DNA of 64,000 nt, from positions 186,001-250,000 of the forward strand of contig NZ_JACJRQ010000004.1 of NCBI RefSeq assembly GCF_014697355.1, in the 5' to 3' direction. This document shows, piece by piece, positions 8,801-16,538 of the stretch. Positions within the stretch are counted from its first letter, which is position 1. Every line of letters starts with the position of its first letter. The DNA comes from Nostoc calcicola FACHB-3891 (GTDB taxonomy: Bacteria > Cyanobacteriota > Cyanobacteriia > Cyanobacteriales > Nostocaceae). The translations under genes were made by a program, and so were the position numbers. The notes beneath the pieces are model-generated. The model made no database searches, was not told the DNA's origin, and saw only the letters and a program-made list of their open reading frames with translations.

Positions 8801-10664
8801 AGCGCCACTCAGTGTCAAAGGCAATAAAGCCATCAGTGATACTTTCTAAAATTTTGCTGACTTGCTCTTTGGCGTCCTCAGCTTCAACACGAGCCACGCG
8901 TTCGCTCTCCAGCAGTTGCTCGCGTTCGACTTCTGCTTGTTTGCGTTCGGTGATTTCTTCGCAAATTGCACCCACCCAAGTAATTTCATCAGGTAGTTGA
9001 ATCGGATAGTAATTTACTGACCAATAGCGCTGCTTTCCAGGAGCGGCGGGTGTCTCTCCAGTGGTTTCTTGAGAAATAAATTCTCCCGTCTCCACCACAC
9101 GACGGAAAGCTTCCGTAACTTCTACATTTACTCCAGGTAGCAATTCTGCGAGGGTCTTACCGATATGCACCTCTTGGGGCAGACCGTTGATTTCAGCTAA
9201 CGCTTGATTCAAGCGAACGTATCTCAATTTTTCATCCCATAGGCCAATGCCGATAGGGGCGTTATTAAAAAGGGTATCAAGCAGCACGTTAGCTTTAACC
9301 AAGCGAGTCTGTTCTGTTTTTAGTAGCGCCAGGAGTCGCTCGCGTTCTGACTCTGCTTGCTTGTGTTCGGTAATATCTACACACATCCCCACCCATTCGA
9401 TGATTTGCCCTGTTTCATTGAGTATGGGCACACCGCGTATAGACATGTGACGGTATTCGCCGTCATGGTGCTGGACGCGATATTCTGCAACTGCAACCCG
9501 GCGCTGATAAAAGGCTTGTCTCCAAATTGCAGCTACAGATGTTCGGTCTTCTGGGTGCAGTGCATTCACCCAACCCCAGCCTTTGTATTCTTCAGGACTT
9601 TGCCCGGTAAATGCTTGCCAGTTAGGAATCTCATCGATAACATTACCCCAAGGTGCCGCGCTCCAAATGATGGATGCGCTTGCTTCTGCTAGGGAACGGT
9701 AGCGTGCTTCACTGTGACGGAGATTTTCTTCGGCTTGTTGACGTTCGCGCAGTGTGGTTTGGTGTTCGGTCAAACATTCCTGCAAATCCATCACCTCTTG
9801 AGCTTTTTTTACAGGAGTCAAATCTTTCTCTAAAATTTGGCGATATTTTTCTTGTGTTTGTTGCTGTTGGATGAATTGACCAATTTGAATGGCGATCGCA
9901 CTCATCATCTGGAGTAAATCTAAGTCACGCTGTAAAATTTGGTTGGTGAAGAATTTCATCGCACCTAAAACTTGATTACCCACCACAATGGGCAATTCGA
10001 TGGCGGCGGCAAAAAAATTTTCATCTGAAGCAAGTTCACAAATCCAAACAGGTTGACGGCTTCCTTCCCCAAGAGCAAGAGTTGAAGGCTGATTAAATAC
10101 TTGGAAATTTTCTATGCTCAAATCCGATGAATGCCAACTACCGATGCAATGCAGAGCATTAATTTCTTCGTCTACACCCCAGAAAATGCCAAGTTGCCAT
10201 CCTAAAGTTTCGCACAGCGATCGCAAAAGCAAAGGAACAGCATTAGCAAAGACGGTAGTCTCAGCTAGAATCTCAGTGACTGTGTAATGTGCAGATAAAA
10301 GCTGTTGGTTACGTTTTTGCTCAGTAATATCTGTAATTAATATTGATACGCCATTTTCCCCAGGATAGACGCGGTATTCTAACCAGCGATGCCACGTTGG
10401 ATCTAAATACTCAAAAATTACTGTAATTTCTTCGGCAACAGCACGATGCATCTCAGTGTAGAGTATGCTATTGACTGTGTTAGGAAATAAATCCCAAATA
10501 CTCTTGCCCAAGAAATCTTCTTTATTCATTCCAGCTAGTTCAGCTAGCTTGTCATTGACATAGGTGTAGCGCCATTCACGATCCAATATCACAAAGGCAT
10601 CGCCGATGTGAGCTAAGATTTCTTGAACATTTTGTGGGACAATTTCCTGAATTTCAGCAGTCAC
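5853..10664 (-). CDS. Hybrid sensor histidine kinase with multiple PAS and GAF domains and a receiver
   Basis: This 1603-residue soluble kinase has no membrane segment. Domain order by eye: PAS (14-115), GAF (130-265), four further PAS domains (about 318-435, 455-575, 600-705, 715-832), GAF (840-1005), GAF (1025-1190), then HisKA with His1213 (LSHELRSPLN), HATPase with N box NLLSNAVKF (1326-1334) and G boxes (DTGKGI, GLGLGLA), and a receiver with Asp1528 (LLSDIGMP) and the DDD acidic cluster. It should autophosphorylate and pass phosphate internally to its receiver. PAS and GAF suggest light, redox or ligand sensing; several cysteines are present, but no bilin site can be asserted. Residues about 1349-1381 (6522-6620) are a Gly/Pro/Leu-rich insertion derived from intergenic repeat DNA, between the N box and first G box. 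No obvious partner lies next to it. Confidence 0.93.
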   Translation of the reverse strand: MTAEIQEIVPQNVQEILAHIGDAFVILDREWRYTYVNDKLAELAGMNKEDFLGKSIWDLFPNTVNSILYTEMHRAVAEEITVIFEYLDPTWHRWLEYRVYPGENGVSILITDITEQKRNQQLLSAHYTVTEILAETTVFANAVPLLLRSLCETLGWQLGIFWGVDEEINALHCIGSWHSSDLSIENFQVFNQPSTLALGEGSRQPVWICELASDENFFAAAIELPIVVGNQVLGAMKFFTNQILQRDLDLLQMMSAIAIQIGQFIQQQQTQEKYRQILEKDLTPVKKAQEVMDLQECLTEHQTTLRERQQAEENLRHSEARYRSLAEASASIIWSAAPWGNVIDEIPNWQAFTGQSPEEYKGWGWVNALHPEDRTSVAAIWRQAFYQRRVAVAEYRVQHHDGEYRHMSIRGVPILNETGQIIEWVGMCVDITEHKQAESERERLLALLKTEQTRLVKANVLLDTLFNNAPIGIGLWDEKLRYVRLNQALAEINGLPQEVHIGKTLAELLPGVNVEVTEAFRRVVETGEFISQETTGETPAAPGKQRYWSVNYYPIQLPDEITWVGAICEEITERKQAEVEREQLLESERVARVEAEDAKEQVSKILESITDGFIAFDTEWRFTYLNHEGSRTLGRSCEDLLGKNLWQEFPELADTSFGQLYQKAVVLAVPLELEDYYPPFEAWFAVRAYPSATGLSLYVRNINVRKQAEAALTESEARFRLLAENSTDIISRSTVDGIFLYLSPACYTVLGYQPEELIGSFGCELVHPEDLAEIVKDYPINANLPDIYTITYRTRHKYGHYIWLETTVRAIRDRQTQEILEMQASSRDITERKQVEDRQRFLASASGILATSLDYETTLATLARLAVPEIADWCLVDMICDNQSVRRVAAAHVDPAKQELVEQLQNYPPDLAQTQGVAEVIRSGKSQITHSISSEQIQAAVSNDTHLNILQQLNPQSGMCVLLIVRGRVLGAMSLVSSANHRYDSQSLMLAEELARRAAIAVDNARLYTETQQSQQTAERAASRTARLQAITAALSESLTPAQVAEVIVEQGMAALGASSALVALLINNGTELEILRAVGYQQEAIDSWRRFSINTAAPLAEAVRTKQPVWQESTTTRAVRYSHLAQEYARYNYGAWISIPLIIEGRAIGGMSVAFAENHHLNQDDRAFMLALAQQCAQAMERARLYEAEQTARAAAENANRIKDEFLAVLSHELRSPLNPILGWAKLLQTRKLDRKTIPHALKTIERNAQLQAQLIEDLLDISRILQGKLSLNILPVDLTSVISAAMETVRLSAEAKSIEMHISMEPNLGQVLGDSGRLQQVIWNLLSNAVKFTPEAGRVDIRLEAVGSGGAGEQGAGSRGEDLLPYTLPPAPLPLLPYAQITVSDTGKGIDPNFLPYVFEYFRQENSSTTRKFGGLGLGLAIVRHLVELHGGTVEVESQGENRGATFTVRLPLIQQPSETKQDTKDTESSLNLDDVKILVVDDDADTREFIGFLLEQYGANVTAVASADEALTALRQFLPDVLLSDIGMPDVDGCMFMRQLRTLPPEQGGKIPAIALTAYAGEINAKQVLAAGFHKHIAKPVEPSELIEAIANLLETLGCV

Positions 10665-11154
10665 AGTTTCTGCTCCTCATTTTTGAATGTATTTGGCTAA
10701 AAGCGCCTCATAGTTTCTCTCCTTCGGTTTATACTGTGAAACGAAACTCCTAGCATCGTTGGCAGTTTTACCTGTGAAAGTATAACAGTAAATGTATTTT
10801 TATTGCGCTTTGCGAGTCATTTGTCAGTAGTCAGTAGTCAGCTGTTGAAAAAATGTGGTTTAATACCCCATCACTTTATCGAACAGAATTCAGGAGTCAG
10901 TCGTCAGAATGGGCTAAACCTTAGCTATCCGCTAACAGCAATGTTTTCTGTGCGAGTGGCAGATAGCGAAGCGTTAGCGACGCAGGAGCGTCTGAATCAC
11001 CAGCATTTTTGCACCCGCACCAAATCTAGGATTTGGTGGTCTTTAATCAGTCGCGGGTCCCAATCCCCAACTGATTTATTCTGACTCCTGAATTCTGAAT
11101 TCTGAATTCTTCTTCAAAGGTGGTCTGTACAAATTTTTGCCACTGACCGCTGAC
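10665..11154. other. Repeat-rich interval upstream of the large kinase
   Basis: No credible gene. It holds GTCAGTAGTCAGTAGTCAG near 10821-10840, a palindromic GCGAAGCGTTAGCGACGC-type element near 10966-10985, and GAATTCTGAATTCTGAATTC near 11091-11110. The promoter of the minus-strand kinase should lie between 10665 and about 10790. The open frames that cross this stretch have repeat-derived composition. Confidence 0.5.
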
Positions 11155-11186
11155 AAAACTCCATCTCTTTGTGGATGGAGTTTTTT
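11155..11186 (+). terminator. Strong rho-independent terminator without an obvious gene
   Basis: AAAACTCCATC at 11155-11165 pairs perfectly (11 bp) with GATGGAGTTTT at 11174-11184 over an 8-nt loop, continuing into TTTTTTATTTTTGT. The T-run is on the plus strand, yet the nearest upstream plus-strand gene ends at 5446. It may end an unannotated small RNA within 10700-11150, or protect the gene at 11318 from read-through. Confidence 0.7.
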
Positions 11187-11317
11187 ATTTTTGTATAATT
11201 TTGACTGCCTCTATCTGTGGTTGTAGAGATTATGGGACAGTTATAGTCTAATACATCCAGCATGGTGCAGACTATTTTGGCTAATAATAGAGTTATTTAA
11301 ATGCAATAGATAAGAAC

Positions 11318-11602
11318 ATGAGAGTTTGGCTTGCTTGCTTTTTCCTATTGTTTGCGTTATCGCAATTTTTTGACTGGTTGCAAAAATTTAACTTGCCATT
11401 GCCTATCTATATTTTGGGTGGGGCTTTTTTAGCTGTTGCTTCTAACTACGACAAGATTGTTGGTTCCTATTTGACCGATCCCAGTATGGAAGCATCTCTC
11501 GAACACCCGCAGTTAGATTCAACTACTGCATCTACTGAGCCTATTTCCTTCGCAATTACCAGCTCTGTTGAAGATGCTCAACCAGCAAAAATAGACGAAT
11601 AA
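11318..11602 (+). CDS. Small conserved-type membrane protein
   Basis: A 94-residue protein I do not recognise by name. It begins with a hydrophobic segment (about 3-19), a short amphipathic stretch DWLQKFNLPLP, and a second hydrophobic segment (about 29-43, YILGGAFLAVASNY). A polar acidic C-terminal half follows (SMEASLEHPQLDS..). This suggests two membrane helices with the tail on one side. A terminator stands 130 bp upstream, so it has its own promoter. Coding character and composition look genuine for a cyanobacterial membrane protein; function unknown. Confidence 0.65.
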   Translation: MRVWLACFFLLFALSQFFDWLQKFNLPLPIYILGGAFLAVASNYDKIVGSYLTDPSMEASLEHPQLDSTTASTEPISFAITSSVEDAQPAKIDE

Positions 11603-11632
11603 TGGGTTTACCGACAAGCGTGAGGTACACCT

Positions 11633-11661
11633 GTAGGGGCACGGCACTGCCGTGCCCCTAC
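11633..11661. repeat. Perfect 29-nt palindrome GTAGGGGCACGGCA
   Basis: GTAGGGGCACGGCA and its exact complement are separated by one base. The same family occurs, imperfectly, at 5589, 14456, 20516 and 53826. The position, 31 bp after the stop at 11602, would let it act as a transcript-stabilising or terminating hairpin. Confidence 0.75.
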
Positions 11662-11754
11662 ATCTGGCGATATCATGTTGTACCGCGTCTGAATGGGAAC
11701 CGCTATAGTAGCTAGCGTCACAAGACTAAAGTTGTGCATTATCGGTGGTTGCCT

Positions 11755-12111
11755 GAATTCAACAAACGGTTGCCCGAATTCAACAAACAGTTGCCCAAAT
11801 TCAACAAACGGTTGCCCGAATTCGATAAACGGTTGCCCAAATTCAACAAACGGTTGCCCGAATTCGATAAACGGTTGCCCGAATTCAACAAACGGTTCCC
11901 CGAATTCAATAAACGACTCCCCGAATTCAACAAACGATCGCCCGAATTCAATAAACGACTCCCCGAATTCAATAAACGACTCCCCGAATTCAATAAACGA
12001 CTCCCCGAATTCAATAAACGACTCCCCGAATTCGATAAACGGTTGCCCGAATTCAATAAACGACTCCCCGAATTCAACAAACGACTCCCCGAATTCGATA
12101 AACAACAGGCT
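11755..12111. repeat. 17-copy array of a 21-bp repeat beginning GAATTC
   Basis: Seventeen contiguous 21-bp units start at 11755 and every 21 bases to 12091. Each begins GAATTC (15 units) or AAATTC (11797, 11839), followed by AAYAAACG or GATAAACG and a variable GGTTGCCC or ACTCCCC end. Because the unit is a multiple of three, long frames stay open on both strands (heptapeptides of NSINDSP and FIEFGES type), so the open frames are not evidence of a gene. The array lies 118 bp before the GTG of the CHASE2-kinase gene. A related but different 21-bp family occurs at 37628-37837 and 56565-56606. Confidence 0.93.
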
Positions 12112-12229
12112 CAAACGCCACTTGCAAAGGCTGCGTGAAAAGCTGCCAAGCCGATACCTCGAATCAGCAAGTAAATTGCTACATTAAATTTAGAGCAATT
12201 TACTCAATTCAGGCTACCGCCCCAACGCT

Positions 12230-14437
12230 GTGATTAATGGACTTTTAGAAAAACTCCGCGTACCGTTTGTCAAAGATCGGGATTCCCGTAAAACGTCCTT
12301 CAGCAATAATTGGCTGCAAATTATTTTGGTTACCAGTGTGGGAGTCACCGCTTCGATTTGGGGAGTTCGTGAACTCAAATGGTTACAGCCTTGGGAATTA
12401 AGAGTGTACGATCAAATGTTGCGATCGCGTCCGGTAGAACCACCAGATAAACGAATTTTACTGGTAAAAATCACTGACGAGGATCTCCGACGAGAAAAAT
12501 GGAATCTGTCAGATACTACAATTAATCAACTTTTACAAAAAATCGAATCTTATCAACCGCGTATCGTTGGTTTATATCTTTTTCGGCCAGAAGATAAAAA
12601 TTTAGCAGCAAACAAACAAAATCAAGACAATATTATTAGTACTTGCTTGTTTAGTAGCATTGGTAGATCGGAAATTCCACCACCACCGAACTTTGACATA
12701 GATAATATTGGGTTTAGCGATGTGGTTGCTGATAATGAAAACGACCAAATTCTTCGCCGCAGCTTGCTATTCGCTCATTCCACAGACGAAAAATGTACAA
12801 CATCATTTGCCTTTGGGGCGTTAATTGCTATTAATTATTTAGAAAAACAAGGCATTGAATACAAGTTCACAGATCGAGGAGATTTCCAATTAGGTAAAAC
12901 CATCTTTGAGCGTTTAAAACCTAATTCGGGCAGTTACCAACATTTGGATGCAAATGGCTATCAAATACTATTAAATTACCGTCACCCCAATTATCTGGCG
13001 GATCAGGTGACTCTGACGGAAGTTCTTAGCGATCGCGTTAATCCCAGTTTATTTAAAGACCGTCTGGTAATTATTGGCACTACATCAGCTAATTTAGTTC
13101 CAGGTAGCTTTTATACACCTTACAGCAGTTTACCAGATCAACCAGCCAGAATGCCTGCTCTATTTATTCACGCACAGATAGCAAGCCAACTGATTGGTAC
13201 TGTCTTAGATGCGCGTCCTTTAATTTGGTATTGGCCTGACTGGGTAGAATTAATTTGGGTATGGGGTTGGGCGGTTTTAGGTAGTACTTTAGCATGGCGG
13301 TGGCGAAATCCGTTGCTTTTGCTAGTGATGGGAGGGGTAACCCTAGTTGTGTTGGTGGGAATCTGCGTGATTTTGTTTCTGCAAGCTGGATGGGTGCCGT
13401 TAATTCCCTCAGGCTTGGCTTTAATAATTAGTATTATCAGCATTATGGCTTATACTAATTACCAAAATCAGCGGCAGACTCAGGTAATTATTCTGCAAGT
13501 TGAAAAACAACAAGAAGCGATCGCTCAATTAAATCTACTATTAGAAGATAAAACAGCAATCCCCGATTCGGATCTTGATTTTCCTCCCGCAATGGATTTA
13601 CAAGAAACAAAATCTGGTGATTTGCTGTTGAGTGGACGCTACCAAATTTCAAAAGTCTTAGGTGCTGGTGGATTTGGTCGCACTTATTTAGCACAAGATA
13701 CTCAAAGACCGGGTAATCCCACTTGTGTCGTCAAAAAATTAATGCCAGCCCGCCAAGATAGTAGATTTTTACAAATTGCTCGCCGATTGTTTAACAGTGA
13801 AGCGGAAATTTTAGAAACTTTAGGTAAACATCATCGAATACCAGAACTACTTGCTTATTTTGAAGATAACCAAGAATTTTATTTAATTCAACAATATATA
13901 GAGGGACATACTTTAAGTGAAGAATTACCACCAATACAGAACTTAAAAAACGAATTATTTGTAATTGGAATGCTGAAAGAAATTTTAGAAATTCTGGGAT
14001 TTGTTCATCAACACAGAGTGATTCATCGTGATATCAAACCGACTAATATTATTAGACGCGCTGAAGATAATCAATTAGTATTGATTGACTTTGGGGCTGT
14101 AAAACTCATGCAACCGCCGAGTACCGAACAAACAGAATTAGCAACAGTGGCGATCGGAACGCGGGGCTATGCACCACCAGAACAATTTGCCGGTCATCCG
14201 CGCTTGTGCAGTGATATTTATGCTTTAGGAATGATTGGTATTCAAGCCCTAACTGGAATAGCACCACAGGAACTCCATCCAAATCCAGAAACGGGTAATG
14301 TGATGTGGCGACAAACAGCACAAGTCAGCGAAGAATTAGCGATGATTTTAGATAAAATGGTTTGTTATCATTTTAGCGATCGCTATCAATCAGCCACCGC
14401 AGTTTTGCAAGATTTAAAACGTATTTCAATCAATTAA
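12230..14437 (+). CDS. CHASE2-domain transmembrane serine/threonine protein kinase
   Basis: This 735-residue protein combines a CHASE2 extracytoplasmic sensor (about 30-325), hydrophobic helices (31-45 before it, and about 341-356, 361-386 and 390-408 after it), a short coiled coil (415-440) and a C-terminal kinase domain (470-735). Kinase motifs are intact: glycine loop GAGGFG 478-483, Lys502/503 (VVKKL), HRD 599-601 (VIHRDIKPTN), DFG 620-622 and APPEQF 648-653. It should sense an external signal and phosphorylate cytoplasmic Ser/Thr targets. The GTG start is the best available; the gene begins just after the 21-bp array, so its promoter must lie within or beside repeat DNA. No partner phosphatase is adjacent. 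Confidence 0.92.
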   Translation: MINGLLEKLRVPFVKDRDSRKTSFSNNWLQIILVTSVGVTASIWGVRELKWLQPWELRVYDQMLRSRPVEPPDKRILLVKITDEDLRREKWNLSDTTINQLLQKIESYQPRIVGLYLFRPEDKNLAANKQNQDNIISTCLFSSIGRSEIPPPPNFDIDNIGFSDVVADNENDQILRRSLLFAHSTDEKCTTSFAFGALIAINYLEKQGIEYKFTDRGDFQLGKTIFERLKPNSGSYQHLDANGYQILLNYRHPNYLADQVTLTEVLSDRVNPSLFKDRLVIIGTTSANLVPGSFYTPYSSLPDQPARMPALFIHAQIASQLIGTVLDARPLIWYWPDWVELIWVWGWAVLGSTLAWRWRNPLLLLVMGGVTLVVLVGICVILFLQAGWVPLIPSGLALIISIISIMAYTNYQNQRQTQVIILQVEKQQEAIAQLNLLLEDKTAIPDSDLDFPPAMDLQETKSGDLLLSGRYQISKVLGAGGFGRTYLAQDTQRPGNPTCVVKKLMPARQDSRFLQIARRLFNSEAEILETLGKHHRIPELLAYFEDNQEFYLIQQYIEGHTLSEELPPIQNLKNELFVIGMLKEILEILGFVHQHRVIHRDIKPTNIIRRAEDNQLVLIDFGAVKLMQPPSTEQTELATVAIGTRGYAPPEQFAGHPRLCSDIYALGMIGIQALTGIAPQELHPNPETGNVMWRQTAQVSEELAMILDKMVCYHFSDRYQSATAVLQDLKRISIN

Positions 14438-14455
14438 AATGAGGTACAGATAATC

Positions 14456-14539
14456 GTAGGGGCACAGCAATGCTCCCTACGAAAGATGTAGTTTTTAAAA
14501 TTCTTCATATTTAGTCTTTCCTGTCAATGCGTAAGTCCT
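14456..14539. repeat. GTAGGGGCACAGCA ... TGCGTAAGTCCT bipartite repeat, degenerate copy
   Basis: This copy starts GTAGGGGCACAGCAATGC, has a damaged right palindrome arm (CCCTACGAAAGATGTAG) and ends TGCGTAAGTCCT at 14528-14539. It matches the copy at 53826-53913 in order and spacing, including the internal ACGAAAGATGT and TTTTTAAA words. It lies between convergent genes. Confidence 0.6.
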
Positions 14540-14544
14540 AACAT

Positions 14545-14940
14545 TTACCCTTTTATTTTTCTGTTTTTTCTATTCTCAAACCATAAAATTGCTATGCTAC
14601 CTATTGCATAAGCAATTATATCCTTCCAATCAAATGTACTTCCCAAAGCAACAGCTAAAATTTTATATTTTTGCAATCCCAACTTATTTACAAAATTAAA
14701 ATATTGGAGAATTTCGATAGTACAAGCAAATCCAAAAACTGATAAAGCAACAATGGATGAATGTATATTCCAAAAAGCTCTGATAAAACAATAAATTAGT
14801 ACAACTACTAAAACATCGCCGATAAAAGGACGGATAAAACTGTCATTTATAAAAACAGCAATACATACCTCTATTGAAAATAGTATAAGCGTCAGGTAAA
14901 AATATTTTTTGTTGAAGGTAAACATAGTAATAGATCGCAA
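14545..14940 (-). CDS. DUF2809 family small membrane protein
   Basis: A 131-residue protein with four predicted membrane helices (about 12-30, 36-54, 60-78, 108-125). The signatures FIRPFIGDVLVVVLIYCF, EILQYFNFVNKLGL and LGSTFDWKDIIAYAIG match the DUF2809 family of short integral membrane proteins of unknown role. An alternative start at Met6 (14925) would trim five residues. It is divergent from the membrane-protein gene at 15042, with about 100 bp between them holding both promoters. Confidence 0.85.
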   Translation of the reverse strand: MRSITMFTFNKKYFYLTLILFSIEVCIAVFINDSFIRPFIGDVLVVVLIYCFIRAFWNIHSSIVALSVFGFACTIEILQYFNFVNKLGLQKYKILAVALGSTFDWKDIIAYAIGSIAILWFENRKNRKIKG

Positions 14941-15041
14941 ACAATAAACATCTATTTGACTATGGCATATGATACAGTAGAATTCAAAATTAAGAATTCA
15001 GAACAACAAATGTCAACAAATTTTTTCAACTTATCTAATCT

Positions 15042-15440
15042 ATGACGTACTTGTTAGCATTACTAATTTCCTGGGGAATTGAAATACCAGTAGTGTTAAT
15101 TACATTCGTCAGCACACAACAACTGTGTTCTCGTCGGGATATCTGCAATGCGTTTATTTTAGCCTCTGCTGCAACCCTCTTTACCCATCCCCTAGCTTGG
15201 GAAAGTAACCAAATACTGATTCCTTACATGGAATTTCCTCTAAGAGTAGCACTGATAGAAAGTTTCGTTGTCATTGTTGAAGGTATTTTGTATGGGCTAA
15301 TTTTAAAATTAGGTTGGCAAAAAGGTTTATTTTTATCGATTATTGCCAATGCAACTTCCTTTTTAGGAGGTTTACTAATTGATGAATTGTTGAGATTGCA
15401 AAGATTAACTATTCACTTTGCTTTCTTTTGGTATTGCTAA
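15042..15440 (+). CDS. Small polytopic membrane protein, unknown function
   Basis: This 132-residue hydrophobic protein has about four membrane helices (3-24, 36-52, 66-90, 95-116) and a short charged loop STQQLCSRRDIC. I do not recognise the family. It is divergent from the DUF2809 gene. The C-terminus IHFAFFWYC is hydrophobic and could be a partial further helix. The sequence after the stop (15500-15530) holds an AGACGCGATAAATCGCGTCT hairpin that may end the transcript. Confidence 0.6.
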   Translation: MTYLLALLISWGIEIPVVLITFVSTQQLCSRRDICNAFILASAATLFTHPLAWESNQILIPYMEFPLRVALIESFVVIVEGILYGLILKLGWQKGLFLSIIANATSFLGGLLIDELLRLQRLTIHFAFFWYC

Positions 15441-15510
15441 AGCTTACAGATAATATTCAATATTCAATACGATTCAGTTAAGGTTTTGTGATTAAAATTC
15501 TAAATTACAA

Positions 15511-15530
15511 AGACGCGATAAATCGCGTCT
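15511..15530. repeat. GACGCGATAAATCGCGTC palindrome
   Basis: A short perfect hairpin (GACGCGAT facing ATCGCGTC) between convergent genes. Related GAGACGCGATGAATCGCGTC sequences occur near 51555 and 61813, so this is a dispersed palindrome that could act as a bidirectional transcript end. Confidence 0.5.
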
Positions 15531-15572
15531 GCTGCCTTAACCAAAGTAGCAGCAATAATTGACATTTTTATA

Positions 15573-16241
15573 TTAATTAATTCTTTTGAATAAATTTGAT
15601 TTTTTATAAACCAGTATCATGCCTATTATAAACACTACAATAAATATCAGAAGCAAAAAATTAAAAGGTAATGGTCGTTGATTGTTTGTTTGATAAGTTT
15701 TTCTTTCTGAGATTCCCCATTCAGAAGTGTAAACTACTTCTTTGTATTTTAAATCGAAAGACTTTTCTTGGATAGTTACAATTTCTAAAATATCAGTGAC
15801 TTGCTTAACTCCATATATCGATGACATGGTTCTGGGAGAATTAATATTAATTCCTGCCGGAATTAATTCAGATTTTTTAGTATTAAAATCCTTAAGCGCT
15901 TCATTTTGATCGGTAGTAATAATCTCCTGAGACTTAACTTGGGATTTTTTGATCGCATAGACATCGCTATATTCCCGATATCCATTTAATCCCAAGCATT
16001 TACCTTGTTTGAGAATTCTGTTATATGTTGGTAGATTGGGGTTTTGTGACTGTATATGTGCAATTATCAAATAGTTGGAATATGTGTTAATATTTGCTAT
16101 TTGAAAACAGTAAGCAACTGGAGATTCTCCGGGAGTTAAAACATCTGCCCAAGCAGCAGGTAATTGAATGTAGGTTATTAAAGTAAGTAAAACTAATATT
16201 TTGAGGATGTTTTTTAGATTTTTCATGAGCGTCAAATACAA
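15573..16241 (-). CDS. Secreted/membrane protein with signal peptide and C-terminal anchor, unknown function
   Basis: A 222-residue protein that probably starts at Met6 (16226, MKNLKNILK). It has a hydrophobic signal segment ending PAAWADV (cleavage after about residue 33), a polar extracytoplasmic domain with two cysteines (Cys45 and Cys82) that could pair, and a C-terminal helix (about 193-213, FNFLLLIFIVVFIIGMILVY) followed by KKSNLFKRIN. This predicts a periplasmic domain tethered by one helix. The family is not recognised. It is isolated, with its 5' region facing 5-oxoprolinase. Confidence 0.6.
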   Translation of the reverse strand: MYLTLMKNLKNILKILVLLTLITYIQLPAAWADVLTPGESPVAYCFQIANINTYSNYLIIAHIQSQNPNLPTYNRILKQGKCLGLNGYREYSDVYAIKKSQVKSQEIITTDQNEALKDFNTKKSELIPAGININSPRTMSSIYGVKQVTDILEIVTIQEKSFDLKYKEVVYTSEWGISERKTYQTNNQRPLPFNFLLLIFIVVFIIGMILVYKKSNLFKRIN

Positions 16242-16336
16242 ATCAATTTACAATTAATAGTTATAACCTATACGAGTATAAATAATTGGTAATTGTTTTA
16301 ACGAACTTCTAAATAAAAAAATATCCAATTTGTCTT

Positions 16337-16397
16337 GTAGGGTGGACATCTTGTCCGCCTATAGCTAAGGGCGGGCGAGACGCCCACCCCACAAGTA
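16337..16397. repeat. GTAGGGTGGACATC ... GGGCGAGACGCCCACCCCAC repeat
   Basis: An imperfect palindromic repeat, with GTAGGGTGG facing CCACCCCAC around the inner hairpins GGACATCTTGTCC and GGGCGAGACGCCC. It lies in the divergent intergenic region before the 5-oxoprolinase gene. The rest of 16242-16538 shows no further element. Confidence 0.65.
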
Positions 16398-16538
16398 GTA
16401 TTCATTTATTTCTTGGTAATCGCTAACTCCTTTTAAAATTAATCTTCGACAGTTGTCTTGAAAATCTTCTACATCTGAAGTAGAAACACGCCGCATTCTA
16501 TTGTTAATCTATTTATAGGCTACTAAGGGTAAAGAGCA

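Noticed and set aside
10803..11084. Plus-strand open frame of 93 codons
   Set aside because: Repeat-derived intergenic sequence (GTCAGTAGTCAG and GCGTTAGCGACGC words); no family resemblance, no ribosome site.
11755..12111. CRISPR array
   Set aside because: Units are contiguous 21-mers without unique spacers, and no cas gene is present.
11608..12187. Long overlapping open frames on both strands with repeated FIEFGES or NSINDSP heptapeptides
   Set aside because: They follow from a 21-bp unit free of stops in several frames; no ribosome site, no non-repeat domain and equal openness on both strands. Listed as a repeat instead.
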